Counted from the first letter of the stretch, positions 22,270-35,011 are shown. The stretch: DNA of 64,000 nt from Larix kaempferi (GCA_027924585.1 BSBM01000994.1:9245001-9309000); one strand, 5' to 3'. Notes: generated by a model not told the origin, from the letters alone. Numbers and translations are program-made.

Positions 22270-25200
22270 ACAAAAATGGAAATGCCTCTCTCATGGCATC
22301 CTCTAGCTCCTCATCGGGAATAAGGTGCTTCCATTTCACCTTCACCTATCCAATATCTCGGTTTCGGAGCAATGTGACCTTCTTGTCAAGGATGCAGATA
22401 TGCTCCCCTTGTAAATCTTCTTCGGGTTCCACCTGTATCACATTCCAATAAATTATATGATTAGGATCATGTACACATTTCTTAAGAAAAGAAACATGGA
22501 AAAACTTATGAGCTCTCATGTTAGCAAGCAATGCAATTCTACATGCAACTAGTCCTATCCTATCAAGGATTTCAAATGGCCCACAATATCTTAGTGCCAA
22601 CTTGGCAGACCTCCCCAAATTTAGGGAAATTTTCCTTGGTTTCACTCTCAAATAAACATGATCCCCAATCTCAAATTCCCTATGCACTCTTTTCAAATTT
22701 GCATAACTCTTTTTCCTGTCCTGAGTTTCCTTTTTAAATTCTGCTTGATTTTAACAATTTCCTATTCCATTTCCTTGATCATCTCTGGCCCAAGCACTAC
22801 CCTGTTCACCGGGCTATCCCAATTCAATGGAGTCCTGCATCCTTTTCCATAAAATACCCCAAAAGGACTCATCCCCAATGATTCTTGATGTCCATTATTG
22901 TATGCAAATTCTACCAAGTGTAGGTAGTCCTCCCACTTGGATGGTTTGTCCATCACATACATTCTCAGCATGTCTTCAAGAAACTGATTCACCCTCTCAG
23001 TTTGACCATCTGTTTGAGGATGATATGTTGTACTAAAATTTAGCTCAGTTCCCAATTCCTGAAATATTCCCTTCCAAAATTTGGATGTGAAATTTATATC
23101 TTGATATGAAATTATTGCTTTGGGAAATCCATGCAATCTGAATATCTCCTTCATGAAAATATTTGCTATGTCACTTGTCTTATGAGTGGACCTGACTGGA
23201 ATAAAGTAAGCTACCTTTGATAGATTGTCCACCACTACCATAATTGAATCATGCTTCCTCACTATCATTGGCAAGCCTGTTATAAAATCCATAGAAATTA
23301 CTTCCCACTTCCATTCCGGAACGGGCAAAGGCTGCAATAATCCTGTAGGATGTTGATGTTTTGCCCTGACTTGTTAGCATTTTTGACACCTAGAAATTCA
23401 TTATGCTATGTCCTTCTTCATCCCATGACAAAAGTATTGCTTTCTTGCTGCTGTTATTGTATTTTGATATCCTGGATTCCCAGAGTATGACATTTGATGT
23501 ATTTCATACATCACTAGCTTCTTTAAATTTGCACAATTTGGAATATATAGTCTAGTACCCTGATAAAGGAGAATATCATCTTCACCAAGCTTATATCCTG
23601 TACCCTTTTCATCTTTATTTCCCTGCTACAATCTCTCCTTAATTTGAAGGTAAGTTCCATCACTGGTTTGGGCTTCAATAACTCTTATCTTCAAATCTGA
23701 TTTTGCACATACTTAATGCTGCAACATGAAACTTTCTGCAAAGAGCATCTGCAACCTTATTCTCTTTTCCTTTTACATGCTTAATTTCAAAATCAAATTC
23801 ACAAAGAAATTCCATCCACCTAGCTTGCCTAACATTCAAGTTTGGTTGGTCAAACAAATACTTGAAGCTCATGTGGTCTGTCCTAAGCTTGAAAATTATT
23901 CCTAACAAATAATGTCTCCACATATTGAGAGCATGTACTATGGCTGCTAGTTCTAAATCATGCATGGCATAATTCCTTTCATGCTCTTTTAATTTCCTTG
24001 ACTCACAACAAATCACAAACCCTTCTTGCATGAGCACTCCACCTAGCCCTTCAATGCAAGCATATGTGCACACTACAAAATCCTTCCTTGGATCCACAAT
24101 CTTCAAAACAGGAGCGCTGGTAAGCAACTTCTTTAATTGCTGAAATATTTTCTCACATTTTTCAGACCATACAAACTTGACATTCTTCCTCCGCAATGAT
24201 GTAATTGGATGAGCTATCTTGGAGAATACTTTAATGAACCTTCTATAATACCCTGAAAGATCCATAAAATATCTAACATCTGTAACATTCTTTGGAGTAG
24301 TCCAATCCATTATGGCTTCAATCTTTTCTAGATCCACTGCAATTCCTTCTTCTGCGATGACATGACCCAAATACTGTACCTTCCTTTGATAGAAATCACA
24401 CTTGCTCAACTTTGCATACAGTTGGTGTTCTCTAAGAACTTGCAACACCATTCTTAGATGTTTATCATGCTCTTATTCATTCCTTGATTAAAAAAGAATG
24501 TCATCCAAGAACACTATCACAAACTTATCCAAATAAGTGCCGAAGACACTATTCATGAGACACATGAATATAATAGGTGCATTGGTAAGACCAAATGGCA
24601 CCACTGTGAACTCATAATGGCCATATCTTGTCCGAAAAGCTGTCTTGTGAATGTCTTCTTCTTTTATTTCCACTTGATGATATATAGACCATAATTCAAT
24701 CTTTCAAAACACTTTAGCTTCCTTCATTTGATCAAACAAATCATCAATTCTTGGAAATGGGTACTTATTCTTGATTGTCACTTTATTTATCTTCCTGTAA
24801 TCGATGCACATCCTTAAGGTCCCATCTTTTTTCTTGACAAATAACACCAGTGATCCCCAAGGAAATACACTTTGCCTAATATACTTCTTGTCCATTAATT
24901 ATTGTAGCTGCATCTTTAACTCTATCAATTTTGGCGTGCTCATTCTATAAGGAGCTTTGGAAATTGGCACTACCCCTCGAACAAGATTGATGGTAAAATC
25001 AATATCTCTCTTGGTGGGAGCCTGGGAACTTCATCCAGAAACACATATTTGAACTCTTGCAACAAATTGAAGTATTCTATCCTTGGTCCTTGGTCCTTTG
25101 ATGAATCTGATATGGGAACTGCATATAATTTGCAACCCTTCTTATAAAACTTTTCCAACTGTAAGGCTGAAATCTGTCTTACTGAGACCTGTTTGGGAAT

Positions 25201-26892
25201 TCCCTTTACCAATTTGGGTCTACCTTCTTCATCAATGCATTAAAGTACCTTTTCATATCAATCTATCTTGGCTCTATGCCTTTCCAACCAATCCATACCA
25301 ATTAGAGCATCATAAGATCCTAATGGTAGGACATTCAAATTTACTTTGGTGAGGAATCCATTCAACTCCATGGGGCACTCCATCACTACTTCACTCACTT
25401 TTCTCTTGGTCCCTATAGCTAACTGAACTAGCCAAGACTCACTATGCTTCATTTTTCTAAGAGAACAACCTTCAACCACCTTTGGAGAAACATAACTATG
25501 AGTAGATCCTAGGTCAATCAAAATAGAAATGGATTGCTTAGCAATATTACCTTCAACTTCCACCACTTCCGACTGATGGTCTTCCTGATGATTATCCAAC
25601 GCTGCATAGATTCGAGGCGTTTCCCTTGCCATATCCTCCACTTTAGCTTCTCCTTTTAAGTGGTACAAACTTCGGGGATTATCCCTTCGATGTGGACAAT
25701 CCTTAAGCAGGTGGCTTCCTCCACATCCCCAACACTGAAGTGGTCCTTTTAATGCTTTTTATGGTACAATTGTTGGCTTGTTTCCACTTCGTGCTTGTTG
25801 GCCCTGTGGAAAATTTATTGGCTGATTTTTGAATGGTGGCTTGAATCCACTTTTCCTTTGATCAAACCTCCCATTTGGATTTCCTTTCCATGTTGGGTGA
25901 ACCTCTGATTTTCCTTTGCTCTGCTCGTAGAAATGCACTGCCATCCTAATGGCTTCATCAAGACTTGGTGTATTAACAAACTCAATCCTATCTCTGAAAT
26001 TTTGAGGTAGACTTCCAAGGAAACATTGGATCTTTACCCTCTCATCTTTGATATAGTCCACATACCTAAACAATTCCAAAAACTTGTGGACATGCTCTTC
26101 CATAGATTTATGTCCCAACCTGATTTCATTGAATTCTTTCCTCTTGTTGTCATAATACCTAGCTGATAGGTATTTTTACTTGAAATACCTGTTAAATCGC
26201 TCTCAGCTGATTCTCATTTCATTGATCCCTTTTACTTGCATGAGGTGATCCCACCAAATTGAAGCTTTCCCATTTAGATTGTAAATGGAAATTCTGGACT
26301 TTTCATTTCCTGAGTAGTCATGAATCCTGAAATATTTCTTCATCCCAAGAAGCCACACCTCTGCCTCTCGACCAGTCTTACCTTCTCCATCAAATGTGGG
26401 AGGCCTTGCCTTCCTAAATTCTCCCTATGGAATTCCTTTGGATCTCTTTCTTCTTTCAAACCTGCTAGAAGTATGCCTTGGAATTCTTTGAGGGCCTCTT
26501 GAGTCAAACGACCTACTGGAAGAATATATTGAGGAGGGCGTGCTGTTCTTTTTGCTCACATAACTCTTTCTCGTGCTTGGAGACCTCTTCCTAGAACGAC
26601 CTCTAGAGTGAATCTCCGCACCTCTTCCTTATTTACCTACATTGCTTGGGTTGGACCCAAGGTTTACCCTCTACTGCATTTCGGTGAGGCTCTACAAAAT
26701 AGAAGCATTGAGCTGATTCTGTTCTTCTTGAGACTTCACCAACATTTCATTAAAGCTTATCATGGTTTCAACCAAATTCTGAGGAGTTATTCGCTCCCTT
26801 CTCCCATTAGATTCAGTCTCCGCATGATATTCTTGCACATGTTCTCCTAGCACGTCTTCATCATGCTTGTAAGGATCCAGGGCGTCATTCAT
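22270..26892 (-). pseudogene. gag-pol of the gypsy chromovirus (broken)
   Basis: Domains on the minus strand: gag (26892-25700) ending in a zinc knuckle CWGCGGSHLLKDC; protease near 25540 with LIDLGSTHSYV, where the usual D[S/T]G triad is DLG; reverse transcriptase 24895-24488 with the YxDD-equivalent VFLDDILF; RNase H 24451-23675 ([17 protein letters not shown]); integrase 23337-22762 with MDFITGLP, an altered second-Asp region (IISYQDINFTSKFW) and DGQTERVNQFLE; then a GPY-like region and a chromodomain-like end (22696-22280, LLRNRDIG, VKWKHLIPDEEL). Several stops and frame changes separate the segments, so it is not expected to be active. The family assignment is by motif. Confidence 0.88.
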
Positions 26893-27126
26893 GGTCTCTA
26901 TTTTCCTTTAGGGATTCCTTTCCCCTTTCCTGCATCTCTTTGCTACAAATATTCAAATGATGTTAGCTGCAAACACTGTGCATTATAGAGACGTTTATTA
27001 GACATCTTAGGAATACATGTAAAACATAAAACATCCATATTTAACAGAAGTAAACTCATGGAATAATTTATAGAGATATTATGCCTTCTAATTTGGCCCA
27101 TGCATCCCTAGTACTGCAACCTTGGG

Positions 27127-27138
27127 ATATGATACCAT
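27127..27138 (-). other. Primer-binding site of the gypsy element
   Basis: Minus-strand TGGTATCATATC lies one or two bases inside the 5' LTR boundary (27140). It resembles the initiator-Met tRNA type site TGGTATCAGAGC with mismatches. Confidence 0.7.
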
Positions 27139-29316
27139 TTGTCACGTCCCCGATCCCCTCAGTGTCCTTTAGAGTGATGGGGGAACAACCTGATAATTTT
27201 TTTTTGCAAACTTATCTGCAACTCTGCCCTTTTACACAGCTACAATGAATGTGGTCCACAATCCGCAATTCCACAAGTAGCAATCTGCAAGCCGCAAGTC
27301 GGAAGTCGGAAGTCGGAACGCCAATTACACAGCGTTGAAGAAACACCTCTCCGACTTCTGCAATTCATAATCTGTGATGCACGATTCGGAAATTTGAAAC
27401 GCCAAATACACATCGGGGAAGAAACACCTCTCCGACTTCCGCAATCCACAATCCACAATGCGGTATTTAGAAAGTTGGAACACCAAATACACGACGTCGA
27501 AGAAACACCTCTCTGAATTTCGCAATCCGTAATCTGCGAGGCAGGATTCTGAATGTCGGAACGCCAAATATCCAACTACGCTGAATCATGCCTCCGACTT
27601 CTGTAATCTGGGATGCAGAAGTCAGAAATCGGAACTCTGAAATTGCAGCTCCGGGAAATTTACTCCTCTCACTTCCACACTTCACAATCCGGGTTGCGGG
27701 AGTCGGAAGTCAGAACTCCCAAAGCACCACGCCGAGAACTCACGCCTCCGAATTCCACAATCCGCAATTCGCATTGCGGGTTCGTAAAGTCGGAAGTCGG
27801 CCATATACCCCTGTTACTGCCAACTTCTGAGTCTGATAACTTCCTCATCCTAAGGCCATTTTTGAAAAAATTGATACCCTTGGAAATCTCTCGGCAAGCT
27901 CTATGCAACCGTGCGATCCTCTTCCACACCTGAGAAATCTGACCTTGTCACTTCTCCAACCAAAATGTTTCCCTGAACTCCATCAAAGCCTCTTTACCCC
28001 ACTGTCAAGAGCCTTGATAACACCCTGCCATGGCTCCTCCCTTCATCTGACCCACAGAGGGTCATGAACACAACAGGGGGTGTCTAATTCATCCCCCAAG
28101 TTCATATGATGAACCAAAAACCTTATAGGCAGGTGTACAATGCATGGTAAACATACATAGTGGAATTAAATTTAGTTAATGCATCTAAATCATGAAAGAC
28201 TAACAACATATTATCACCAGCAAAATGATGAAACAGACAGCAAATGAACCAACCTCATGTTTAGGCTTATACACAGACTTTCTACTAATTAGTTCCATAT
28301 GATAATTGCATTCAAATTGACTTGAAATAACCAATAAACACAACATAGGAAGTAATATCATTTAGAACCATAGAGAGCACTTATCTTATAAGATGAACTG
28401 TCCAAACAACTAGATATGTGAGAGAGACATTCCACCCAACCATAGGTCTTTGTCCATCCTATATTCTTTCAGCTGATATACCACCCTCGAGCTAGGTTGT
28501 GTATTTTCTAAGGAGGAACTAAACAGTCTCACCCACAGGCATGGATTCACACAATAAACATGTTAATCCAACACATAGTTGGGTTTATCAAGCATTTAAG
28601 GAACAATGGAGGAGGATGCTAAGCCAGTGAGCTCAACCTCATAACCGCAGGCCTCTCAATTATCACTCAGACAGCCTTGGAACCCACAATACCTACCACA
28701 ACCAACACAAGGAAGGTCTGCTTCTCTGCTGCACAGTCCCTCAGATGCCCCTTCCCTCTAGTTCTAATCAGGGTGGGCATAGAAAGGTCCAATCTTCTGG
28801 TTCCTTGAGATTCTAGCCTTTACTGGGTTTATCAAGCAACCCTACCTTTTGTCCTCTTCTTCTATGTCATTTCACTTGGGTTTTCTCAATTTCTATGGCC
28901 AAAGTGACTCTATCTCGTAGCTGGGTTCTCGACTATCCACTCAGGGTTTTGTCACAGGTTTCTAAGCGTATCACACTGTAAATTTTCCCTAGGGTTCAGG
29001 CTGATGGACCCCCTGCTGGATTGAACTTTGTGCACCAATTTATGGGTGAGTTCGACACTCTAAATCGGGGTTATTCTCAGAATCACAATTTTCTTCTTTC
29101 TTCACTGCTCAACTCTTTGGTCTGCCTCCAAAATTCAGTTGTTAGTGTCCCTAATGGAATGGGGATGAGGAACCGAATTCCTATGAGGTAAAGTGACTTG
29201 TGAATCAAGGAAAACAAAGCCCCATACCTTGCCATCCGAATTTCGGGGTTTCCTGTTAAGATATTCCTATACTCCATCCTAGTCCTAACAACATTCTCCA
29301 TTTTTGCATTTTCAGC

Positions 29317-29364
29317 CATGCATGCAGTCATGATTTTGCATGCATGCATGCAATTGCATGCATC
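29317..29364. promoter_or_regulatory. Cluster of RY (CATGCA) motifs in the copia-like 5' LTR
   Basis: About six overlapping CATGCA/TGCATG words occur within 48 bases (for example 'catgcatgca' and 'tgcatgcatgcatgcaattg'). The cluster is repeated in the 3' LTR at 31600-31658. CATGCA is the RY element bound by plant B3-domain regulators of the ABI3/FUS3/LEC2 family. Use by this LTR is inference. Confidence 0.6.
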
Positions 29365-30282
29365 CAAGTCATTAGTCCTAGCACCTAGCCCTCAGTTAGC
29401 TAGCCCCGAGAGCTTCTTTCATATTAGTTTTAGCCCTCCTAGAGCTTAGTGCATCCTCCTTTCACCTACCAGTTGAGAAAGGTGCCCTTCCTTACCTACC
29501 ACTCCAGTTAGTTCATTTATCTTCAATTCTTTCATTGATTTAAGGCTAGACCGATTCTCAACTGACTGTATCACTCCGATGGACCTCCAGTGAGACTAAA
29601 CTACCCATTCTGACTCCAATTAGCTCCTCATGCGCCCTCCACTGAGCCTCCTTCATTCAGTTAGTGCCAGTTACACTCAGTTACACCTACCACACTCAGT
29701 TAGACTCAGTTTGATTGTTGACAGTTACTTGTGCATTGATGACTCCACTGATGATGATGAAGACTTCTAGTTGTGCTTTTATGACACTCCAGTGATCTTT
29801 TGATCACTCCATGAAGGCTAATTCGAATTGCCACCTTGACATTTGAATCCTCATGCATTGTACAATTTATTTGTCCATATTGTGATTAATGAATTAGTGT
29901 GTGTGAAGTTATTTTGCTTCTATCTGAGTTCTACTGTATTATTATTATGTTGCTCCTTTACATTTCATTGACCACTCTTCTTCTATTTTCCTGCTTAATC
30001 AAATTTCTTTCTTGTGAGATATACATCAGCTCTTAGATCTGCTGTGAGGATTTTCACATGGTATCAGAGCATGTTGAGAGTATTGTTTATCTCCAGTCCT
30101 GAGAGTTTTTTGCAGGTTATTATCAAGATTTCGAGTGTAGTAGTTGCAGCAATTTCTGCATTTTTGCAGTAGTAGCAGTTGCAGATATTTTCTATTGTTT
30201 TTGCAGGTCTTCTACAGCTTCCATGTATTAAGAATAAATCCCTCCTCTTTCTCCATTCAACTATGATGAATGGAAACCAAAA

Positions 30283-31104
30283 ATGATAGCATATTTGAAG
30301 AGCCATGATCTCTTTGGTTATTGTTTTGAAAGAGAGTTCGAATCCTCTGAAGAAGAGAATGACTGGTTAAATAAATGTGACAGTGTCTATGCATTCATGA
30401 TGTATGCTATGTCTCATTGCATGATGAACCACTTCATTGATTCTGCTGAATCTCCAATAGAGATATGGGCCCAACTGGATGTAATATTTGGCAAACAAAA
30501 TGAAGGAATTGGTCCAAACCCTTTCGAGAGAAAGCAAAGTGATGCATTCACCCTCCTTGATGATCTCATTGATCATGAATCAGTATCAAACATATCTCAT
30601 ATTGAAGTTGTCCACAAAGAAGAAGAACTTTCAGATTCTACACTCATGCTACAAATTTCTTCTATTTCGAATTTTGTGCCAGCTCACACTCTAGAAATTG
30701 CAAAGGTTCCTAAATCCTCTCTTGCACCAGAGCCTGTTGGTTTGCATCATGATCTATTGAATGTTTCGGAGGTAAAATCATCCATTGGAGGTAATTCATT
30801 CGCTCTCCTTGATCACTCACCTCTTATGTACTACTATATTATCATTATTTCATGCTTTCAGAAGGTTATTGAAGATGATGGCCATTGCCATTCGCTTGGG
30901 ATAATTTCTCATGCATTTACTTGTTTAGATATCACCTCAAATGGTTCAAAGGAGATCTTAAGAAACCATGATTCAAGTCTTGGAGCTGATTTAAAATCCA
31001 AGCAATCACTACTTGGGATAATTTTTCATGCATTTGATGGTTTTGATCTCACCCTGTTGGTTCAAAGGAGATCTAAAGAAACCATTTTCAAGTCTTGGAG
31101 CTGA
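30283..31104 (+). CDS. Copia-like Gag fragment of the nested element
   Basis: 273 codons from the ATG at 30283. The open frame extends upstream to about 30235 without another ATG and reads PPLSPFNYDEWKPKMIAYLKSHDL, the start expected of copia Gag (UBN2/DUF4219 type, where a Trp-Lys-Met-x-x-Tyr-Leu motif is typical). The missing upstream ATG suggests a lost start. The C-terminal third comes from a tandem duplication: units at about 30895 and 31014 share 'cttgggataatttctcatgc', 'ggttcaaaggagatct' and 'caagtcttggagctgattt'. There is no zinc knuckle or pol. It may act only with proteins supplied by other copies. Confidence 0.6.
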   Translation: MIAYLKSHDLFGYCFEREFESSEEENDWLNKCDSVYAFMMYAMSHCMMNHFIDSAESPIEIWAQLDVIFGKQNEGIGPNPFERKQSDAFTLLDDLIDHESVSNISHIEVVHKEEELSDSTLMLQISSISNFVPAHTLEIAKVPKSSLAPEPVGLHHDLLNVSEVKSSIGGNSFALLDHSPLMYYYIIIISCFQKVIEDDGHCHSLGIISHAFTCLDITSNGSKEILRNHDSSLGADLKSKQSLLGIIFHAFDGFDLTLLVQRRSKETIFKSWS

Positions 31105-31599
31105 TTTGGATTCCAATTGATGGTTCTTTTTGGCATAATCTTACCCATGATGGTTCGAAGGAGAAGACAAAAGACTATTTGCACATTCATAGATTTGATC
31201 CTACCTCAGCTGATTTGAATCACAGGTTCAAGGATCATCCTCATACTTTTGGATTTGTTCTCATCACATTCGACCTGAAGAGCAAGTACAAGCACATGAT
31301 TTTTGAGCATGATCCACTTCTTCCCAAGAAGAAGATACCTCCAGACATATGACCAAGCATCACACCTACTTGAGTTTGGAGCATTTATTTTTGTGTGTGC
31401 CTTATAGTCTATTTTGAGGGGGGGTATTTTTCCCATGAGGTTTTCCCCATTTCCTCGGTTTATTGACTATTATTATTATTTGTATTGGGTGACCTTTGGT
31501 CTTAGTTACCAGGGCCCAGGATGGATTAAGGGGGGGTGTTAGGATATTCCTATACTCCATCCTAGTCCTAACAACATTATCCAGCTTTGCATTTTCAGT

Positions 31600-31658
31600 C
31601 ATGCATGCATTTTGCATGCAGTCAGGATTTTGCATGCATGCATGCAAAATCATGCATC
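31600..31658. promoter_or_regulatory. RY (CATGCA) cluster in the copia-like 3' LTR
   Basis: Same kind of cluster as in the 5' LTR ('catgcatgcattttgcatgc', then 'tgcatgcatgcatgcaaaat'). The arrangement differs slightly between the LTRs, as expected from slippage in such a repeat. Confidence 0.6.
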
Positions 31659-32772
31659 CCAGTAATCAGTCCCAGCACCTAGCCCTCAGTTAGGTATCCC
31701 CGGGAGCTTCTTTCAGATCAGTTTTATCCCTCCTAGAGATTAGTGCACCCTCCTTTCACCTACCAGTTGAGCAAGGTGCCCTTCCTTACCTACCACTCCA
31801 GTTAGTTCAGTTATCTTCAGTTCTTTCCTTGATTTAAGGCTAGATTGGCTCTCAACTGACTGTATCACTCCAATGGACCTCCAGTGAGACTAGACTGCCC
31901 AGTCTGACTCCAATTAGCTCCTCATGCGCCCTCCACTGAGCCTCCTTCATTCAGTTAGTGCCAGTTACACTCAGTTACACCTACTACACTCAGTTAGACT
32001 CAGTTTGGCTGATGGTTGACAAGTACTTGTGCATTGATGACTCCACTGATGATGATGAAGACTTCTAGTTGTGCTTTGATGACACTCCAGTGATATTTTG
32101 ATCACTCCATGAAGGATAATTTGAATTGCCACCTTGGCATTCGAATCCTCATGCATTGTACTATTTATTTGTCCATATTGTGATTAATGAATTAGTGGGT
32201 GTGAAGTTATTTTGCTTCTATCCGAGTTCTACTGTATTATTATTCTGTTGCTCCTTTACACTGCATTGACCACTCTTCTATTTTCCTACTTAATCAAATT
32301 TATTTCTTGTGAGAAATACATTAGCTCTTAGATCTGCTGTGAGGATTTTCACATTTCGCACACTCCATCGACCTCATGAAAAGTTTCTTCAACCACTTCC
32401 TGCAGTAGAATTAAATGTCAATAAGGAAGGTCAAATGGGTTCTAAATGTGACATTTGGTAGTCTATGGTTCAATCCCACAACCCCCTCACCTCTCCCTAG
32501 TGGATACACATGGATCCCTCTTATTAGTTTCCCGCATAGCCAGTTTCTTTGGTATTTTTATTGCAATGTTAATATTTATATAATTTACAATGTCCCATGG
32601 CTTAATAGCACATGGATAACGAAATATCTAATACTTTCCTTTTACATAAAAATTAAGAATCCACTAGCAGGGACTTGGCCTTGAGCTCCACGCTAGGAAA
32701 CCATATATTGCATGTATACAATATTTACATTGAAAGCCAATATGTTATAAGGGTCAAAATGGGGATGTTACA

Positions 32773-34788
32773 TATTTGTTGGTGTTGTTCTACCTTAAGG
32801 GTTCTCTCTATATTGTTGTGTTCTTTATGGTGTGAATAGATTTTAGTATTTCTAAAGTTTAAAGGTTATATATCATCTATGATTCAATTTCAAGGGTTAA
32901 GGATCACTATAAGTGGTCTCAAATCTCTTTCTTAGGTAAAAAAGTGGAGATTTTGTTCTTGAAGTATTTTAGGAAAAACGGAGGACAACACTATTCAAAT
33001 CTATTTCTAAAACATTTTGTGTAGAAGCTGAAGAAACTAGCTATAGATATGAATTCCTTTTGAAAAAATACCCAAGTTAAAAAAGAAATCATCTAGATTG
33101 GAGTCTAGGAAGTGGAGTCATCATTAATTTAAAATCAATTGTTCCAAGATTTTGTTGATGATGGTCGCGTGGATTGCCGATCAATATATTTAGATAAGAG
33201 TGCCTAGATTTTTTTCAAATAAACACTAGTAGATGAATAATGTCCATTGCATTTCATAAGTGTGGTCATCTAATATATATTTGAGGAATATCCATTGAAA
33301 AGTAAGTGGTTTTATTCAAAACCCTAGTTTTGGTTGTGGATTTTCCTCAAAGATGTTATTTATAAGAAAATATGTTGCTCCTAATATTAAAGAATACATA
33401 ATATATCATATGTCAAAAGAGGGAATATTTTAGAAGAGTGTTGCATTCACACATGTATGAAATGATGCTCTCATGTGGGAAAAAACACTAACTTTGATAA
33501 GATGATTGCATTTTCCGATGAATAAATAATATGAAAAAGTAGCTTCAGACAGGTGGTCTTGTGTTTTGAATATGGATATTGAGAACCATAAGGGTTCATT
33601 TTCATGTGATAACTTCCAGTTACATGTTCACTGATGTATTCAACAAAAGAAGGTCATTGTTTCTATAAACCCTAGTAGCAAACATAATTTCATAAATGTT
33701 AACTTGGCCAAAAGATTGTAAGTCACCAAAAAACATATCTACAACACACAAATGAGGGTCATAATGTTCATACTTTCAAATATTTGGATCTTACTATAGA
33801 TAAATATGTTTTGCATTCAAATTTTCATGCTATAGATATGTATGGTGTTTATATTATTCTTGGATATCCCTAGATGGACTCAATTGGTACAAATAGTATT
33901 AAAGTGGAAAATATATTTTTGAAGCTTTGGTACAAAAAAAAGAAAATCACATTCCATGATATTTCTCTTACTAAACAAGAATCCTGGGCCCAAGGTGGCA
34001 CATGAAGAATTCCATGCAAGTAAAATAAATGAAGTACTTATAAACAAAATGAATGAAGAGTGTAAGTTTGAACTAGAAGAAGGGGTTATAAAAGCACATG
34101 AAGGAAATACCCAAGAAGGACATACAAAGGAAGAATAATCTAAGGGGCTACATGAATCAAAGGAACCAAAGTTTGAAGAGTACAAAACCATAGAACCAAT
34201 AGCTAAGATTATTTATAAACAAAATGAATGAAGAGTGTAAGTTTGAACTAGAAGAAGGGGTTATAAAAGCACATGAAGGAAATCCCCAAGAAGGACATAC
34301 AAAGGAAGAATAATCTAAGGGGCTACATAAATCAAAGGAACCAAAGTTTGAAGAGTACAAAACCATAGAACCAATAGCTAAGATTATTTTTTATCACTAC
34401 TCATGCCACTCGAAGAAACAACAACCATTAAGGAAAGGTCATGAGCATTGGAAAACTTACTATTCCCAAACGTGGAACCATAAAGGCACCTATTATGGAG
34501 GCACATTGTGAACTAAAAGCAATGCATGGAGCTATCAAAGTAGCATAAAAACAACAAAAACCTAAAATGGTCGATTTTAAAACAACTAAAAGCAATGCAT
34601 GGAGCTATCAAAGTTCCCAAAATACCCAAGTTAAAAAAAATCACTACCAATTGTCTACATTGCTTAGTATATCATCTTATATGGCTTCTTCCCATGTTTT
34701 TAGATGACCAAACATGTGAATATGGATGGAATGTAATTGACCCAGGTAGGACAATATGAAATACCGAGGGAGGTACCCAAGGGGATAA
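32773..34788 (+). mobile_element. Rest of the internal region of the tandem LTR element (int1)
   Basis: Continues the leader interrupted at 19701. At about 33640-33960 shifted frames give a Ty3/gypsy protease-like relic (NPSSKHNFINVNLAKRL, IDMYGVYIILGYPWMDSIG, WYKKKKITFHDISLTKQES). A 175-bp tandem duplication follows (34038-34212 and 34213-34387, nearly identical; KMNEECKFELEEGVIKAHEG encoded). It ends with purine-rich 'ccaaggggataa' before LTR-B. No RT, RH or integrase is present, so the element is non-autonomous. Confidence 0.6.
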
Positions 34789-34955
34789 TGTATATAATAG
34801 GCTCACTTGTTAGTTGGCGGGTAATAAATAGGCCCACTAGGTAGTTAGAGGAAAATAATATAATAATAAAGGGTAATTGGCATAGACCCCTATGAATACT
34901 CATGAGAAAATAAAAATACATAGGAGTATCATTGTATGGGATATGTTGGATTTTA
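34789..34955 (+). repeat. LTR-B of the tandem non-autonomous LTR element
   Basis: About 167 bases aligned with LTR-A (19260-19444). It is followed not by flanking DNA but by another copy of the leader ('catggcttgtggagtgattc' at 34971), interrupted at 35011 by CACTA-2 and resuming at 56238. The series LTR-internal-LTR-internal indicates tandem copies sharing LTRs. Confidence 0.65.
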
Positions 34956-35011
34956 TTGTATTGTAGAAATCATGGCTTGTGGAGTGATTCATTCCATAAT
35001 ATGTATTTGAT

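Larger units (their letters stand above)
29254..32353 (+). mobile_element. Nested non-autonomous copia-like LTR retrotransposon (gag only), TSD TTTCC/TTTCG
   Basis: 5' LTR 29254-30058 (805 bp) and 3' LTR 31537-32353 (817 bp), both starting TGTTA(A/G)GATATTCC and ending TTTTCACA. Target duplication TTTCC (29249-29253) and TTTCG (32354-32358), one mismatch. Primer site TGGTATCAGAGC at 30059-30070 is immediately inside the LTR, and polypurine tract AAGGGGGGG at 31528-31536 is immediately before the 3' LTR. The internal region is only about 1.48 kb with one gag-like frame and no pol, i.e. a non-autonomous element. Confidence 0.92.
19702..32772 (-). mobile_element. Full-length Ty3/gypsy chromovirus-type retrotransposon, TSD TATTT
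   Basis: Flanked by perfect 5-bp target duplications TATTT (19697-19701 and 32773-32777). Two long LTRs (about 2.52 kb each) begin TGTCAC and end TACA in plus-strand reading. The element is transcribed on the minus strand, so the 5' LTR is at the high end. The 5' LTR is split by a nested copia-like element (29254-32358 including one TSD copy). Without it the element is about 9.97 kb. Coding order gag-PR-RT-RH-INT-chromodomain is that of plant chromoviruses. Confidence 0.92.
27140..32772 (-). repeat. 5' LTR of the gypsy chromovirus, interrupted by the copia-like insertion
   Basis: Aligns with 19702-22221 from TGTCACGTCCCCGATCCCC to 'gggatgttaca', interrupted at 29253/32359. Removing 29254-32358 restores 'ggggtttcc' joined to 'cacactcca', as in the uninterrupted LTR ('ggggtttcccacactccacc'). 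It carries the same 72-76-bp minisatellite (about 27280-27800). Confidence 0.9.
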
